Positions 35,801-43,303 are shown, counted from the stretch's first letter. The stretch is 64,000 bases of DNA from Patiria miniata (GCF_015706575.1 NW_024037076.1:14016898-14080897), one strand, 5' to 3'. Notes: a model not told the origin generated them from the sequence alone. Translations and numbers: made by a program.

Positions 35801-37755
35801 TGTTCGTCATTTCCCTATTGGCACAGAGGAGAGGGACAAGAATTGATATATCAAAAACACAAGAAGACCAGTGGAATTTTTTGCCAATTACCCCACTAGA
35901 AATTGGGGCTAATCTGACTTCTCAAAAGAAGAGAAAAAAATATCTGAGAGAGAAAAAAATTAAAGTCAAATTTACCAGAAGCAGTCTCACAAAGTTTGCC
36001 ATTAGAAATTTTTCATTCTCACGTTAACATTCCCTGTGAAAAGTTAAGGCTATTTTCCCATCATTTTTTTTGTTGTTTTTTTGGTTTTTTGTTTTTTTGT
36101 TAATGATTGTAAAGCACCTTGAACGTCAATTTGAAGGATTTGGCGCTATATAAGAATATTATTATTAATATTATTATTGACAAAAATCCTGTTTGAAATA
36201 TTATTCAACAGATACAACTGCCTGAAGACGTGGTGCGGGGTCTGTGTGCTGACATGCACTGAACCAGAGCAGCGGATCCGCATGCTGCATCAGTGGATAC
36301 AGGTCGCTGAAGCCCTGCGTGGATCCCTGGGAAACCTCTTCAGCTTTACTGCAGTCATGGACGGCCTGGGCTGCAAACAGGTAATGTTATCGTTCCGGTT
36401 ACTATTGATTCCTTTTTTGGGGTGGTTTTTGTTTTAATAATCGGGTTTTGCCCTTTTCACCAACGTTATTTCATGAATGCAAAGCCCAATAGTATATTTA
36501 CGTCTCCCTGACCCAAAATTCCATTATACAAGAAGTTTTATCATTTGGGCGTATAAACAAATTTTCACATTTGGTTATAACACTAAGAAGGGTTAACCCT
36601 TAAAGGGCCGGGTTTTGATCATCTTTCAGCTGGGGGGGGGGGGGGGGGATTCTGAAACTTGGTACATGCATAGAGAATCTCATCATGAACATCCCCAAGA
36701 AATTTCATGACTATAGGTCAAAGGGTTGATTATTAATTGATTATTCATATGTACGAATGGTAATTCTGCTCTGTGTACATGACGTATATGGGAAAGTTCA
36801 GTTTTCACGGCGCTTAGCGTTGGAAAATTTTTTTTGCTGCGCAGCAACCCGTGGTCAGATTTTTATGTTTTAGTTATCAAAAGATGCGCATGGCTCGATG
36901 CTAAAAAGTCATAACAGCTCGGGTCGCGAAAAGAAAAATTTCAAGGCTATCACGAAAAAAGTTGGAGGGGGGGGCGGATTCCTTTTAGGGTTAAGCAACA
37001 GAAAAATTGTTTGAATTTGGTTTTCCCAACATCGAAGCCTTTGCCACTTTAGTGTAACTGGGGCTCTTTGTATAGGGTGTCCTTGTGAAACATGTACACT
37101 TTTAGCTGTGTACTGCCTTTTCTCCCCTGTGGTTCATTTATAATATTGAGTCAGATTTACATGTAGTGTTATCATTTAATTTCAATCCACTCTCTATTGA
37201 AACTTGCAGTTGACGCAGCTGAAGAAGTCATGGGAACTCCTGCGCTCTATGCACACCAGCAGTGCCGTCAACTACGAGACCAAGCTGCGCTCGTTACTCA
37301 AGTCCCTCAACAGCGGGGAGAACGCCCTCCCGCTGACCAAGACCAGCGTCCCTCACATCGTGCCCGTCATACAGCTCCTGGAGAGAGACTGGACGACGTT
37401 GACTGCCACGGACTGGTCCACGCCGGCCAGTAAAGACACCCTGGAGGGCCTGCCGCGGGGCGAGTCGTGGGAGGAATCCTCCACGGGGTTCGGGCTGGAC
37501 GCCCTGCTGAACCACCTGCAGAACGCCCACACCTTCTGCCAGCAGACTAACCTCTACCGCATCAACGCCAACACAAAGCTGACCAAGTTCCTGCCGGACC
37601 AGGCTCTGCTTGACGCATGCCGGCCGGAGTTTCAAATGAGGATGCTGTGGGGCAGCAAAGGGGCCACGGCAGGCACGGCCGAGCGCTACCAGAAATTCCA
37701 AAAGATTCTCGGCGTCATGGCCGAGAAGATTGAACCCATAGGGCCCGGTGTGTGA
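17782..37755 (+). CDS. BCAR3-like: NSP-family adaptor with SAM, SH2 and Cdc25-like domains (BCAR3/SH2D3C orthologue)
   Basis: Eight coding exons chain in frame: 17782-17871, 20832-20955, 27599-27710, 30911-30938, 31435-32769, 34554-34648, 36212-36380 and 37210-37755 (2499 nt, 832 residues plus stop). Human BCAR3 is about the same length. Order: SAM domain (about 5-66), Ser-rich linker, SH2 (about 156-256, FLVRDS with phosphotyrosine-binding Arg181), a Ser/Pro-rich linker with a PPLPPSR stretch and several tyrosines, and a Cdc25/RasGEF-like domain (about 530-832) with TEFQMRLLWGS-like ending as in vertebrates (here PEFQMRMLWGS). In vertebrates this last domain has lost exchange activity and binds the C-terminal domain of Cas proteins, linking receptors to cell adhesion and migration; that role is inferred here by homology. 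The SAM domain is not in the vertebrate members I know. Assignment from the SH2 exon onward is very secure; linkage of the SAM exons rests on frame and order. Confidence 0.93.
17980..18506 (+). mobile_element. MITE family A, copy A1 (worn ends)
   Basis: Shows the family core: gtaattttcagaaatggat, 'ggttccct', the central palindrome (here with two mismatched pairs) near 18299-18326, 'ttcttgaaaatgacagcaca' and tttgcaaatgttgta. The left terminus is eroded. Around the palindrome the complementarity extends further, from tatcaatttcc to ggaaattgata. Confidence 0.85.
19205..19293 (+). repeat. 89-bp direct repeat, left copy
   Basis: Runs from gatgtgaattaaccaccc to gtgccatttaaag. It matches 19812-19900 at 87 of 89 positions by eye. 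The two copies directly flank MITE A2. Confidence 0.9.
19290..19807 (+). mobile_element. MITE family A, copy A2
   Basis: About 518 bp with terminal inverted repeats (taaagagaatgtacaacatt at the left; complement ending ttccctttaa at the right). The central sequence ccaacgctggtcgg is followed by its complement, which is intact except at its last bases. No coding capacity. Confidence 0.9.
19812..19900 (+). repeat. 89-bp direct repeat, right copy
   Basis: Second copy of 19205-19293, two differences. It begins four bases after the right end of MITE A2. Confidence 0.9.
20141..20503 (+). mobile_element. MITE G, acatgtttagcgtcc ends
   Basis: About 360 bp. Ends ttaggc-A(n)-catgtttagcgtcc and ggacgctaaacatg-T(n)-gcctta are inverted. 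The phrase 'caaaatggccgcca' occurs twice inside. The outermost ttaggc-A(n) design is shared with families E and F. Confidence 0.8.
20832..20955 (+). CDS. BCAR3-like: coding exon 2: second half of SAM domain
   Basis: Starts after cccaacag, in frame NLLHLSERHISELGVSNSAH, and ends phase 1 at attgcag|gttagt. The ISELGV...HR.R....I...K pattern is the SAM C-terminal helix. Its 3' half and donor recur as two worn copies downstream in intron 2. Confidence 0.9.
21015..21150 (+). pseudogene. worn tandem copy of SAM exon 2 (copy 2)
   Basis: 'atccaacctggtctacatct' then gggagaaattcaag, a 6-base gap and ttgcaggttag match the last 60 nt of exon 2, its donor and the start of intron 2 (cctctgtgca). The gap keeps length a multiple of three, but no acceptor-like tract precedes it and the upstream part of the exon is missing. 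It reads as a partial exon duplication left in the intron. Confidence 0.75.
21157..22176 (+). mobile_element. TIR element W, about 1.0 kb
   Basis: Ends agccttgtccgcactggact and its complement agtccagtgcggacagggct are inverted, with T(n)/A(n) inside. Further copies of gtccgcactggactt lie inside at about 21955 and 22097, suggesting nested or repeated ends. No transposase reading frame is recognisable; non-autonomous DNA transposon, superfamily not settled. Confidence 0.8.
22568..22740 (+). pseudogene. worn tandem copy of SAM exon 2 (copy 3)
   Basis: ggctggcaaactacctggtt, then tacgtcagggaaaactaaag and cacaggttcg, match exon 2 with more changes than copy 2. The upstream gtccacttt and downstream 'acagaccat' flanks match the flanks of copies 1 and 2, so the duplicated unit included intron sequence. 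Element W lies between copies 2 and 3. Confidence 0.7.
22851..22963. mobile_element. short foldback element Y
   Basis: 113 bp; arms ggccgtgttt..acttga..atggcttga and the complement ending ttcggacacggcc, with gctgcagc near the centre. No coding capacity. Confidence 0.8.
23403..23907. mobile_element. inverted-repeat element Z
   Basis: Ends are inverted over about 40 bp: cccactgatctctatatag..ggatagcggat at 23409-23442 and the complement at 23868-23901. The spacer includes two gatggc/atggcg motifs but no reading frame with a known domain. Confidence 0.65.
24550..25073 (-). mobile_element. MITE family A, copy A3 (reverse)
   Basis: Full-length family A copy in reverse orientation: starts ttaaagggaagatacaacat and ends gttgtacattccctttaa. 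Central ggtcggccgacc is intact; one outer arm of the palindrome has two changes. It is joined head to head with A4 through a short palindromic bridge. Confidence 0.9.
25068..25105. repeat. palindromic bridge between A3 and A4
   Basis: The tip acattccctttaaagggaat is repeated in alternating orientation, so three element tips occur in 38 bp. This could arise when A4 inserted at the end of A3, or by hairpin repair. Confidence 0.85.
25091..25632 (+). mobile_element. MITE family A, copy A4
   Basis: Starts tttaaagggaatgtacatgt and ends ttgtatattccctttaa. The palindrome ccaacgctggtcgg/ccgaccaccgttgg has one changed pair. It differs from A2/A3 in the same way as A1 and A5, so A1, A4 and A5 form one subfamily and A2, A3 and A6 another. 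Confidence 0.9.
26000..26604 (+). repeat. tandem duplication interrupted by MITE F2
   Basis: Unit 1 (26000-26131) and unit 2 (26132-26604) both read cagatcagttcacattgaa, then ttttataattaaat, ggtgtcaaaaatata and atggctag.aagt. Unit 2 is longer because F2 lies inside it. Confidence 0.85.
26241..26562 (+). mobile_element. MITE family F, copy F2
   Basis: About 322 bp, ends ttaggcc-A(n) and T(n)-ggcctaa, with atactcggtctctggtcag inside the left end. It shares 'gttccggaattgatgcgg', 'tttgccttggtgc' and 'gacgcgcatgattaaaatcg' with F1. Unit 1 of the flanking tandem duplication gives a view of the empty site. Confidence 0.9.
27599..27710 (+). CDS. BCAR3-like: coding exon 3: Ser-rich linker
   Basis: 112 nt after ttttgcag, in frame (G)SPLMSSLTSSRQRSSIAGS and so on, ending phase 2 at ttacag|gtgaga. 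About one third Ser; several RxxS sites could be phosphorylated. The frame fits both neighbours without adjustment, which is the main support. Confidence 0.82.
27951..28234 (+). mobile_element. MITE family C, copy C2
   Basis: About 284 bp, left end ttacattcactatgtggact, right end the complement ending gcgtatgtaa. The core 'ggaaaacaggtttagaggca' is identical to C1. Here it stands alone, without element B sequence, which shows that C can move on its own. Confidence 0.88.
29772..30032. mobile_element. small element with TTAA-CCCTAACC ends
   Basis: 261 bp whose ends are ttaaccctaacc and ggttagggttaa. TTAA target duplication followed by CCCT is the pattern of piggyBac-type elements, so a piggyBac-like MITE is the best guess. 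Inside, 'ggattcaggata' and related phrases repeat. The ends also look like two telomere repeats, probably by coincidence. Confidence 0.55.
30911..30938 (+). CDS. BCAR3-like: coding exon 4: 28-nt microexon
   Basis: Lies between a long pyrimidine tract ending ttttttcag and cagag|gtaagt. It completes a Ser codon and adds TIPEGVTPE, converting phase 2 to phase 0 as the flanking exons need. Skipping it would shift the frame unless exon 3 is skipped as well. Confidence 0.75.
30939..31434 (+). other. intron 4
   Basis: Phase-0 intron of 496 bp, almost half of it occupied by element N1. Confidence 0.8.
30994..31173 (+). mobile_element. small TIR element N1
   Basis: 180 bp with ends cagggtgagtca and tgactcaccctg. 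It shares 'gctttcatatcctagatttt' and 'gtcccgacatttgggtttcg' with both arms of foldback N2 (48852-49354). Non-autonomous. Confidence 0.8.
31435..32769 (+). CDS. BCAR3-like: coding exon 5: SH2 domain and long linker
   Basis: 445 codons after tttctacag, phase 0 at both ends, ending gactttgag|gtaaag. It opens LPPSPKTFKMDYQDTSPEDL; an internal Met at 31462 could start a shorter, SAM-less form. SH2 spans about residues 156-256 with W158, Arg181 in FLVRDS and an FDSIPSLIRFYIG helix, closely matching human BCAR3. The linker has a PPLPPS SH3-ligand-like motif and tyrosines in VYPAP and VYSEI contexts. The end (KHITTIDFE) begins the Cdc25-like part. The open frame runs on to 32871 into intron 5; the donor at 32770 is chosen because homology stops there. 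Confidence 0.95.
33058..33422 (+). mobile_element. tRNA-derived SINE
   Basis: About 365 bp. The head has a box-A-like tggcctcgtggtc and a box-B-like ggttcgaggcc spaced as in a tRNA gene. The body includes ctcgggcaaggcactttgt, and the 3' end runs into cgccttataaatatatacg-type AT-rich tail. The layout is that of a SINE mobilised by a LINE partner; the exact family cannot be named without a database. Confidence 0.75.
34221..34480 (+). mobile_element. tRNA-like element S, copy S1
   Basis: Two identical direct 20-mers, GGGTTTTGCCCTTCACCGAC, at 34221-34240 and 34461-34480 bound the core. Between them is a tRNA-Ser-like block on the minus strand (34297-34358): box A ggtcaagtggtaag, anticodon-loop-like ctagaaa and box B ggttcgagtcc. 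It has the same parts as the element around 60833-61040, which gives the intact 'aaacactgtatactcagtg' site. Confidence 0.7.
34554..34648 (+). CDS. BCAR3-like: coding exon 6: Cdc25-like domain, part 2
   Basis: 95 nt after tttcttcag, reading MCRITDTSSRQPGLEVITLP and ending phase 2. It aligns with the vertebrate GLELITLPHG..LR.D..ER segment; the insert before it is shorter than in human BCAR3. Confidence 0.93.
34771..35774. mobile_element. TIR element V with 'cggcttata' ends
   Basis: About 1 kb. The left end accgtaatttttt..tataagccccggcttatac and the right end gcggcttatacgccggtgcggcttatactgtaaag are related inverted repeats with several cggcttata motifs. No recognisable transposase frame. Superfamily not settled. 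Confidence 0.6.
36107..36180 (+). repeat. SINE/LINE 3' tail fragment
   Basis: attgtaaagcaccttgaacg, ttggcgctatataag and an (ATT)n tail form a typical short interspersed repeat tail. It ends about 30 bp before the exon 7 acceptor. Confidence 0.6.
36212..36380 (+). CDS. BCAR3-like: coding exon 7: Cdc25-like domain, part 3
   Basis: Reads (R)YNCLKTWCGVCVLTCTEPEQ, then IRMLHQWIQVAEALRGSLGN and FSFTAVMDGLGCKQ, ending phase 0 at aaacag|gtaatg. It matches the vertebrate IQ.A.EL....G..FSF.A.M..L block. Confidence 0.94.
36381..37209 (+). other. intron 7
   Basis: Phase-0 intron. It holds a fragment of element S (36442-36465) and repeat K1. Confidence 0.8.
36600..36985 (+). repeat. repeat family K, copy K1
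   Basis: Shares with K2 (51010-51512): a long G run, attctgaaact.ggtacatgc, cctataggtcaaagggttt-like sequence, acgaatggtaattctgct, gcaacccgtggtc, 'tcaaaagatgc' and a closing poly-G or poly-C run. No coding capacity. The G runs at both ends are oriented as gggg...gggg here and as gggg...cccc in K2. Confidence 0.8.
37210..37755 (+). CDS. BCAR3-like: coding exon 8: Cdc25-like domain C-terminus and stop
   Basis: 181 codons after aacttgcag and TGA at 37753-37755. It contains LTQLKKSWELLRSMHTSSAV, SVPHIVPVIQLLERDW and PEFQMRMLWGSKGA then ERYQKFQKILGVMAEKIEP, the signature C-terminus of NSP proteins that contacts the Cas focal-adhesion-targeting domain in vertebrates. Confidence 0.97.
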   Translation: MTQLKKSWELLRSMHTSSAVNYETKLRSLLKSLNSGENALPLTKTSVPHIVPVIQLLERDWTTLTATDWSTPASKDTLEGLPRGESWEESSTGFGLDALLNHLQNAHTFCQQTNLYRINANTKLTKFLPDQALLDACRPEFQMRMLWGSKGATAGTAERYQKFQKILGVMAEKIEPIGPGV

Positions 37756-37814
37756 TTAGCAGGAACAGACTGAGAGTTTGTAGACCAACCCGGGCATGCT
37801 ATCAATTCTATCAC

Positions 37815-37930
37815 GAAGGCCCCCTTCAATGGCAAAAGCATTGTGCTAGCTATTGTCCAGATAATCCATCACGGGACAGTTGCTTTGTACAATAGCATGC
37901 ACAATGGTTTCTCCATTGAAGGGGGCCTCA
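37815..37930. repeat. hairpin just after the stop codon
   Basis: Arms aaggcccccttcaatgg..aaagcattgtgc..gctattgt (37815-37857) and the complement (37889-37930) with a 31-nt spacer. Arms of about 42 bp pair with few mismatches. It could be a small MITE that is now part of the 3' UTR. Confidence 0.85.
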
Positions 37931-38017
37931 TGCGTGTTAAGTGAGCACGTGCCTGGATTCATCTTTGTCAAGGCCGGTGCGAAAGAGAATGCGAATTTGT
38001 GACGTCAGGGCAGGTTT

Positions 38018-38405
38018 TGTAGGATCTCGGTTTCAATTCAAAAGTTGCCGAGTCATCTTTTGAATTGTGCCCGAAATTAGCGTCCGGGACACGTTCTCAT
38101 TCAGCTGATTGCATCTACATGATGTCATGCACTGAACTGACGAATAATAGCAACACTTCCACGCACCCATTCACGGTTCGCCGAATTGAAAACGAACTAC
38201 TCACGGAAATTTCCAAAAATGTGTCATTAGACACATCTTTAAAAATTGCCTTCTTTTATTGTTTTCTTCAAAATGACAGCATGTCAGAAAGAATAATTTC
38301 ATAGGGAGTTTGGTGCCATTGCTATCTTTAAAGCAAGTATGCTTTTCAACAATAATTTTGTCAGTTACTTTTTGGATAGCTGCAAATGATCTACTCTACC
38401 TTTTA
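38018..38405 (+). mobile_element. repeat family I, copy I3 (left end missing)
   Basis: Matches I2 from ggatctcgatttcaa-like sequence to 'cagttactttttggatagct'. The left quarter is absent. Confidence 0.7.
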
Positions 38406-39844
38406 AACAAGTACATTTAAAACCGGCTTGGGCCTGGTCGCCAATAATGTCCCTCGCCTTAACCACGAGCCACTATCAGTCTCCAGGCCCCAATGCCAAA
38501 CTCACATTTATTCCCTTAATAATTACTAGTATATTACTAACCTTTTTTCCAGAGGTTTTCCCGAAGATCCAGTGATTTGCATGGTGCTTGTGTTAAGAAA
38601 CCGATTAAAGGAGACGTGCAACGTCTGTTCTTAAGTTTGTTTAAAAAAATCAATGCAGATTCTGTATTCAGGCTTTTATCGTACGTTTTCTTTTAAAAAT
38701 TACACATTGTACTGTTATTACCTTGATGAATCTTTCTTGAAAATGGAAGAAAGACCGGCTTGTAAATTATCTTTTGTACATAGAGTATGTAGTGTATATC
38801 AGTGCGTGTATAGCTCATTGAAAGTAGTGTCCTGTATATTGTACTATAACTAGACAGATTCTAAGAAAAGTACTTAAGTATTAAGTGAAAATTTATTTTT
38901 TAGAAATTGACCTACACCAATGGTTCATGTAATAATTAAAGCAAAATACTTTAAAAACCTGATTTACTGAGATTTGGTGAGGTAAATATCCCAGGATTAT
39001 TTATAAGGTTGTTTTTTGTACAAGAAATATGCAAATGTATGTAATTTTGTGCTTTTATTTTGATGCCACTTCTATTCTAAATATGATGTTAAAAAAATCC
39101 CTTCAAGAACATTTCTACAAATGAAGCCTGATTTGGCATTTGCCCCCGCGTGTCAGAAACCCATGAAACAAAGCACCATTTTTTTTATACCATATTATTT
39201 GTATATTGGAAAAGTAAAGGTCGCTTCAAACATCATGTGAAGTGAATATGACATCAGAAATTTGTTGAGTTGGAAATATGTTCAAAGTTTTGCAAATTTG
39301 CAAAAAGGTTTCGGTTGAAAGGTGAACTTCTGTTAGGTGCTATGTGACTCGTTTTCAACCAATGAAGTTTCACAAAATCATTTACACGACATAATCTATA
39401 AAATCATTCAGCCTGCATCCTACGTGCAGTTCACAACTTCTGAGGTTTACATTTGATTGCAACATTTACCATTTTTCCAAGTTTCACCGAAAATGCAGAA
39501 GGGTTAATTTGGGATGAAGATAGGAAGTTGTACTCGTTATTTTAATGCAAATACAATTTTGAAGTGCATTATATTTTTGTGTTTTACTGAACATATTAAA
39601 TTATTATCTTAACTGACAGTGTATTTATTACTTATTGCAAATAAGCTTGTATTTCTTGGTTAGTACAATGAAATTGCTGCACAATGATTTGCATTTTAAA
39701 TAAATTGCAGAGTATGAAAAGTCCCCAAAATACAAAGTTAGCCTCCATGTTTAATTAAAGCAAGTTATGTCCAAATTGGTCATGCGTGTCTGGTTATGGT
39801 TTAACGTTACTTAGGATCATTTGTTTCTTGGGGTGTTTTCTTCC

Positions 39845-39990
39845 TTTGAAGCAACCAAATTGCTCAGAATCTGAAGAAGGGTGCATAACTTATTGAAGTT
39901 TCAGCTCAGTGGGTACAGTCGCTATACATTTTGATAACACAGAGAAAACGTGTGCATAATTTTGGGGTCTCCTAACTGGATTTCATTGCT
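39845..39990 (+). mobile_element. repeat family I, fragment I4
   Basis: Carries the left quarter of the family (gaagcaac.aa.ttgctca, 'gaagaagggtgc', ttgaagtttcagctcag), then diverges. A foldback follows immediately. Confidence 0.55.
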
Positions 39991-40011
39991 AATGCGCATA
40001 AAGAACGAGTA

Positions 40012-40151
40012 CTAAGCCCCTGTACTGATGACGTCACACTTTGTTTACATGTACATGCTTTCTTATGGGAGCCTGGGATGAGGGTTTCATAGCACCATAA
40101 AAAAGCGCACAAGTAAACAAAGTGTGACGTCATCAGCACAGCGGCTTTTAT
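40012..40151. repeat. foldback with a TGACGTCA core
   Basis: Arms of about 38 bp around ctgatgacgtcacactttgt and its complement are separated by about 60 nt. Each arm carries the cAMP-response palindrome TGACGTCA, which may be fortuitous. Confidence 0.8.
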
Positions 40152-40579
40152 TGCAAATGTTCCTACGTGCCCCTAACACAGTAGGACACCTTAAGCATGG
40201 GCGTCCTAGCTATCACCTCGTGTGAGATACTGCTGTGATAGCCTACGTCAATAAAAACAAATCAACATACAAGAAAATAGACTGGCACCTGAAACAACCA
40301 GTCCAAGAACTCTTCAGTACTGCATCAATCAACTGTGCCAATATCTAGCATGTCTGGTACTAGTCTCCATTTTCACAGTCAGCGCGCTATAACTAAATCT
40401 CAAGCTTTCGGAGTACCTGGTGACCCAGGCACGACTGCGCGTCTTTCCTGAGATGTCTTGCATGTGTTCCCACGGTCTCCAAGTACTAGTTTTGAACCGA
40501 AGCTTGTGGAGTGAGGACGTATGTGCGATCACATAGACAAATCCAGTTAAATTAATGCAACAATTATAATGCAAGTGTT

Positions 40580-41340
40580 GGATTGACGAAAGAAGGAGAA
40601 ATCAAGAAAAGAATCGGAACAGAATCAGTACTCCATCCTTGGTGTCCGTGTCACATTTTGTTTATTTGTCTTAGTTGTGTGTCTTATTTTATTTGTCTTG
40701 TCTCTGTTCATGTTAATTTAAGGCTAGCCAAGTCGTCCCAAACTAAGCCCATAGATCGTGACGACTTGTTACATTGGTGGCAGCGGTGGGATTTTTTGGC
40801 TATTATGAAATTACCAAGTAGGTTGGTTGCTAGTATATGGCAGTGAATGTTTCAGCACTCACGGGGCAACAGACTCCAATGCTGCAGTGGTTTGACCGAG
40901 CCGTTGTGCGACAAGAGGGGAGGTCTACGTAGCAGAACATGGCAGTGGTTTGACTGAGCCATGCAGACGAGCCTTCAGGGTTGCCCGGTTTTGCAGTACT
41001 TTGTAGTGGTTTGACTGAGCCGTTTCCTGCACAAGTAGCACAGTGCGGAAAAGCCGTTCCGGAAGCTCTGGATCAGGAGAGAAGCTCCGGATCAGAAAGC
41101 CACTCCGGAAGCCCCGGTTCACAGAGATGTGCTCCGGAATAGTGAGTGGACAGGGTTACTCCAGAATCCGGATTCAGAAACCAGAGCGCCGACGCTCCTT
41201 CAAGACAAGAAGTTTGAGAGCCGGGAGTTGCTCCGGATCCGGAGTGTCAGGAGAGTCGCTCCGGATCCAGAGTCAAAGAAGAGATCACTCCTGATCCGGA
41301 GTCCCAGAAGAGTCACTCAGGAACGTGGAGAGTAGTTTCT
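40580..41340 (+). mobile_element. remnant of an LTR retrotransposon (LTR 3' part, primer site, leader)
   Basis: The 18-mer TGGTGGCAGCGGTGGGAT at 40775-40792 is exactly what a tRNA-Leu primer-binding site looks like, and it follows an LTR-like end (tgttaca) with one spacer base, as in Gypsy-type (Metaviridae) elements. The upstream part is presumably the LTR; its start is not visible to me. The leader after the primer site has repeated gctccggat/cggagt motifs. No gag or pol sequence and no second LTR are seen in the window, so it is a broken, old fossil. Confidence 0.6.
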
Positions 41341-42142
41341 TCAGAATATGGAGTCTTTTCTTTCCTTTAGGCTTAGACGCAGATTGCTGAGTGTAATTGG
41401 ACGTGGACAAAATGGAGTCCTGTACCATCGTTGCCATCGTCTGAGGATGCTCATGGTGGTAGTTGTTATTTCAGAGCCGGAGATTTTTGCACCATATAGT
41501 CTGTAATTGGGACAGACGGGAAAGATGCTACTCGGCCCTGAGAAGAAAGGAGCACCGCCACAACGTCTTCAACAATATATTCAGATTTGAGGCTTTGCAT
41601 GGTGGAGTATCGGTATCGTTTCGGTTTGCGGTAACACCATGTGGTAATACTACTGCTTAGAAGATATTTAGTTTTGAAAAGAACTTGTCCTGCTTATTAT
41701 CAACTTTCGCTAACTTTCACTGGCAAACTACCCTTCAAGCAACAACTGTACAAACACTTAAGAAACTAAAACTCACAATGTACCCTGCTCGGTTTACTCC
41801 AAGTCACTCCAACTGCAACGCAACAAAGAGTGTTGACCAGTATTTCAGCAAATGCAGATGCCTTACGCACCCCCTGATCAGTGACGAGGAATTGTTTGTC
41901 GTCAGCAGTGTTTGTGGAATGGTAGAGGTTTGATAATGCATGAAGCATCATGCTAGGAGTCTACAAAAGATGACTGGCCGGAGCTCAAAATGTACACTTT
42001 ATAGGAGCTGCGGTTTTTTCTTTTGTTGCAAGTAAAGTCAATTTTGTTAGTTTCATTTGATATTGGAAACTGCCGGGACCCGTTTGAAGGAGCGGACGAA
42101 GATTTCGGCTTGATTGTCTCAGGTAAGAGGGGTAGACAAGAG
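41341..42142. other. no gene seen
   Basis: Moderate GC, open frames under 85 codons, none recognisable. It may be more of the neighbouring retroelement leader or unrelated repeat. Confidence 0.35.
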
Positions 42143-42205
42143 CATGGCCTTGTGGTTAAAAAGTGTATTGTTGGAAAAAAGAGTCCGAGGTTCGAATCTC
42201 GATGA
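42143..42205 (+). repeat. tRNA-like sequence (SINE head or tRNA pseudogene)
   Basis: tggccttgtggttaa resembles a box A and gaggttcgaatctcg a box B with a 7-base loop. Anticodon-arm pairing is poor, so it is not a functional tRNA. It directly precedes repeat D1. Confidence 0.5.
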
Positions 42206-42236
42206 AGTAAGTGACTGATTAATAAATAGGAATAAT

Positions 42237-42727
42237 AGTGGAGCTGCTAAGCGAAAAATCGTGCACTTTGTGGTAAAAGCATGAAATTTGGCATGTGTGG
42301 TCAAAATGGGCTAAAAATCATTTTAAGATCGGGACCCATCCTGGATCTTGCCCATTTTGGGGGCGGAGCTTGATTTTTCAAAAAAGGGGGTGCAAACAAT
42401 ACAAACTCAGGAAAACTGTATTTAACATCAAATTTCCTTGTTTTTTTACGCTTTGAAATTAACTTAAACATGAAATAAGACATTCTAGCATTCTAACACC
42501 AGTTATCTTCCACCCATTTTGTGGGCGTGGTCTAAATGGTAAAAGAGGCGGTATATATTAGCAGTTTGGTTCTAATATGGAAAACGTCATTCAGTTTGGT
42601 GGTAAAATTCTGAAAATTGGCATGTCCAATTGAAATGGGCGAACATAATTTTTTGAGGTGAACGCATCTTGGATCTTGCCCATTTGGGGGGCGGAGCTTG
42701 ATTTTTCAAAAAGGGGAGTGCAAAAAA
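42237..42727 (+). repeat. dimeric repeat D, copy D1
   Basis: Two related half-units about 328 bp apart each contain ggatcttgcccattt, gggcggagcttgatttttca and a g-rich stretch followed by 'tgcaaa'. The reverse complement with the same two halves is at 44976-45575. It fuses at its right end with MITE C3. Confidence 0.85.
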
Positions 42728-42926
42728 CGTTTTGCCCATTCTGGAAAACAGGTTTAGAGGCATTTTTTGGGTTAGGTTTATCCGTAGCAGAATGAAGAGA
42801 AACACTATAGGGAATCACAGAAAAAAAATGGGTTGAAAGAGTTTTCACAGTTTAAGTAAAGTTATTTTTTGTACCGAGTTTTCTTAACTACACGAAAACA
42901 AAGGAATGTCCACACAAGGTATGTAA
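42728..42926 (+). mobile_element. MITE family C, copy C3 (left-truncated)
   Basis: Begins at gttttgcccattctgg, where D1 also has gcccatt, and continues with the family C core to the right end aggtatgtaa. The shared gcccatt suggests a recombination joint between D and C. Confidence 0.8.
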
Positions 42927-43303
42927 CGTAAACCTGGGTGTGTGTGTGTGTCCGGACAAATCTTGTCAGCGGGATAACTTGAGAAATACTTAAACATATG
43001 AACTTCAAATTTGGTTCGTGTATTGTTCTTGGTAATCCTAAGAAGCCTATTGCATTTGGGACCGAAAGGTCAAGGGTCAATGTCACAGTGGCTGAAACAA
43101 TAGAAATTTTGTCAGCGCGATAACTTGAGAAATACTTTACATGTGAACTTCAAATTTGGTTTGTGGATCGTTCTTGGTCATAGGCCTATCGCATTGGGGG
43201 TCGAAAGGTCAAGGGTCAAGGTCACAATGGCTAAAACAATAGAAATCTTGTATTTATTCTGAGATCATAGGGTTTAGGGATTAATTCATATAAAACCTAC
43301 ACA
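42927..43303 (+). mobile_element. element B fragment, copy B2
   Basis: Follows C3 as in B1: a short (GT)n, ccggacaaatcttgtcagcg, two 146-bp units (42963 and 43109), and ttaattcatataaaacctac. The left end with the minisatellite is missing. Confidence 0.85.

Larger units (their letters stand above)
34649..36211 (+). other. intron 6
   Basis: Phase-2 intron, largely made of TIR element V, with a repeat tail at 36107-36180 just before the acceptor. Confidence 0.8.
37756..39710 (+). other. probable 3' UTR of the NSP-family gene
   Basis: No coding potential after the stop. It contains a hairpin (37815-37930) and repeat I3. AT-rich sequence continues, with a candidate AATAAA at 39699-39705. How far the transcript runs is a guess; an earlier polyadenylation site is possible. 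Confidence 0.4.

Noticed and set aside
41043-41335. Arg/Ser-rich frames
   Set aside because: They translate the repeated cggatccgg-type motifs of the retroelement leader and are not a protein family.
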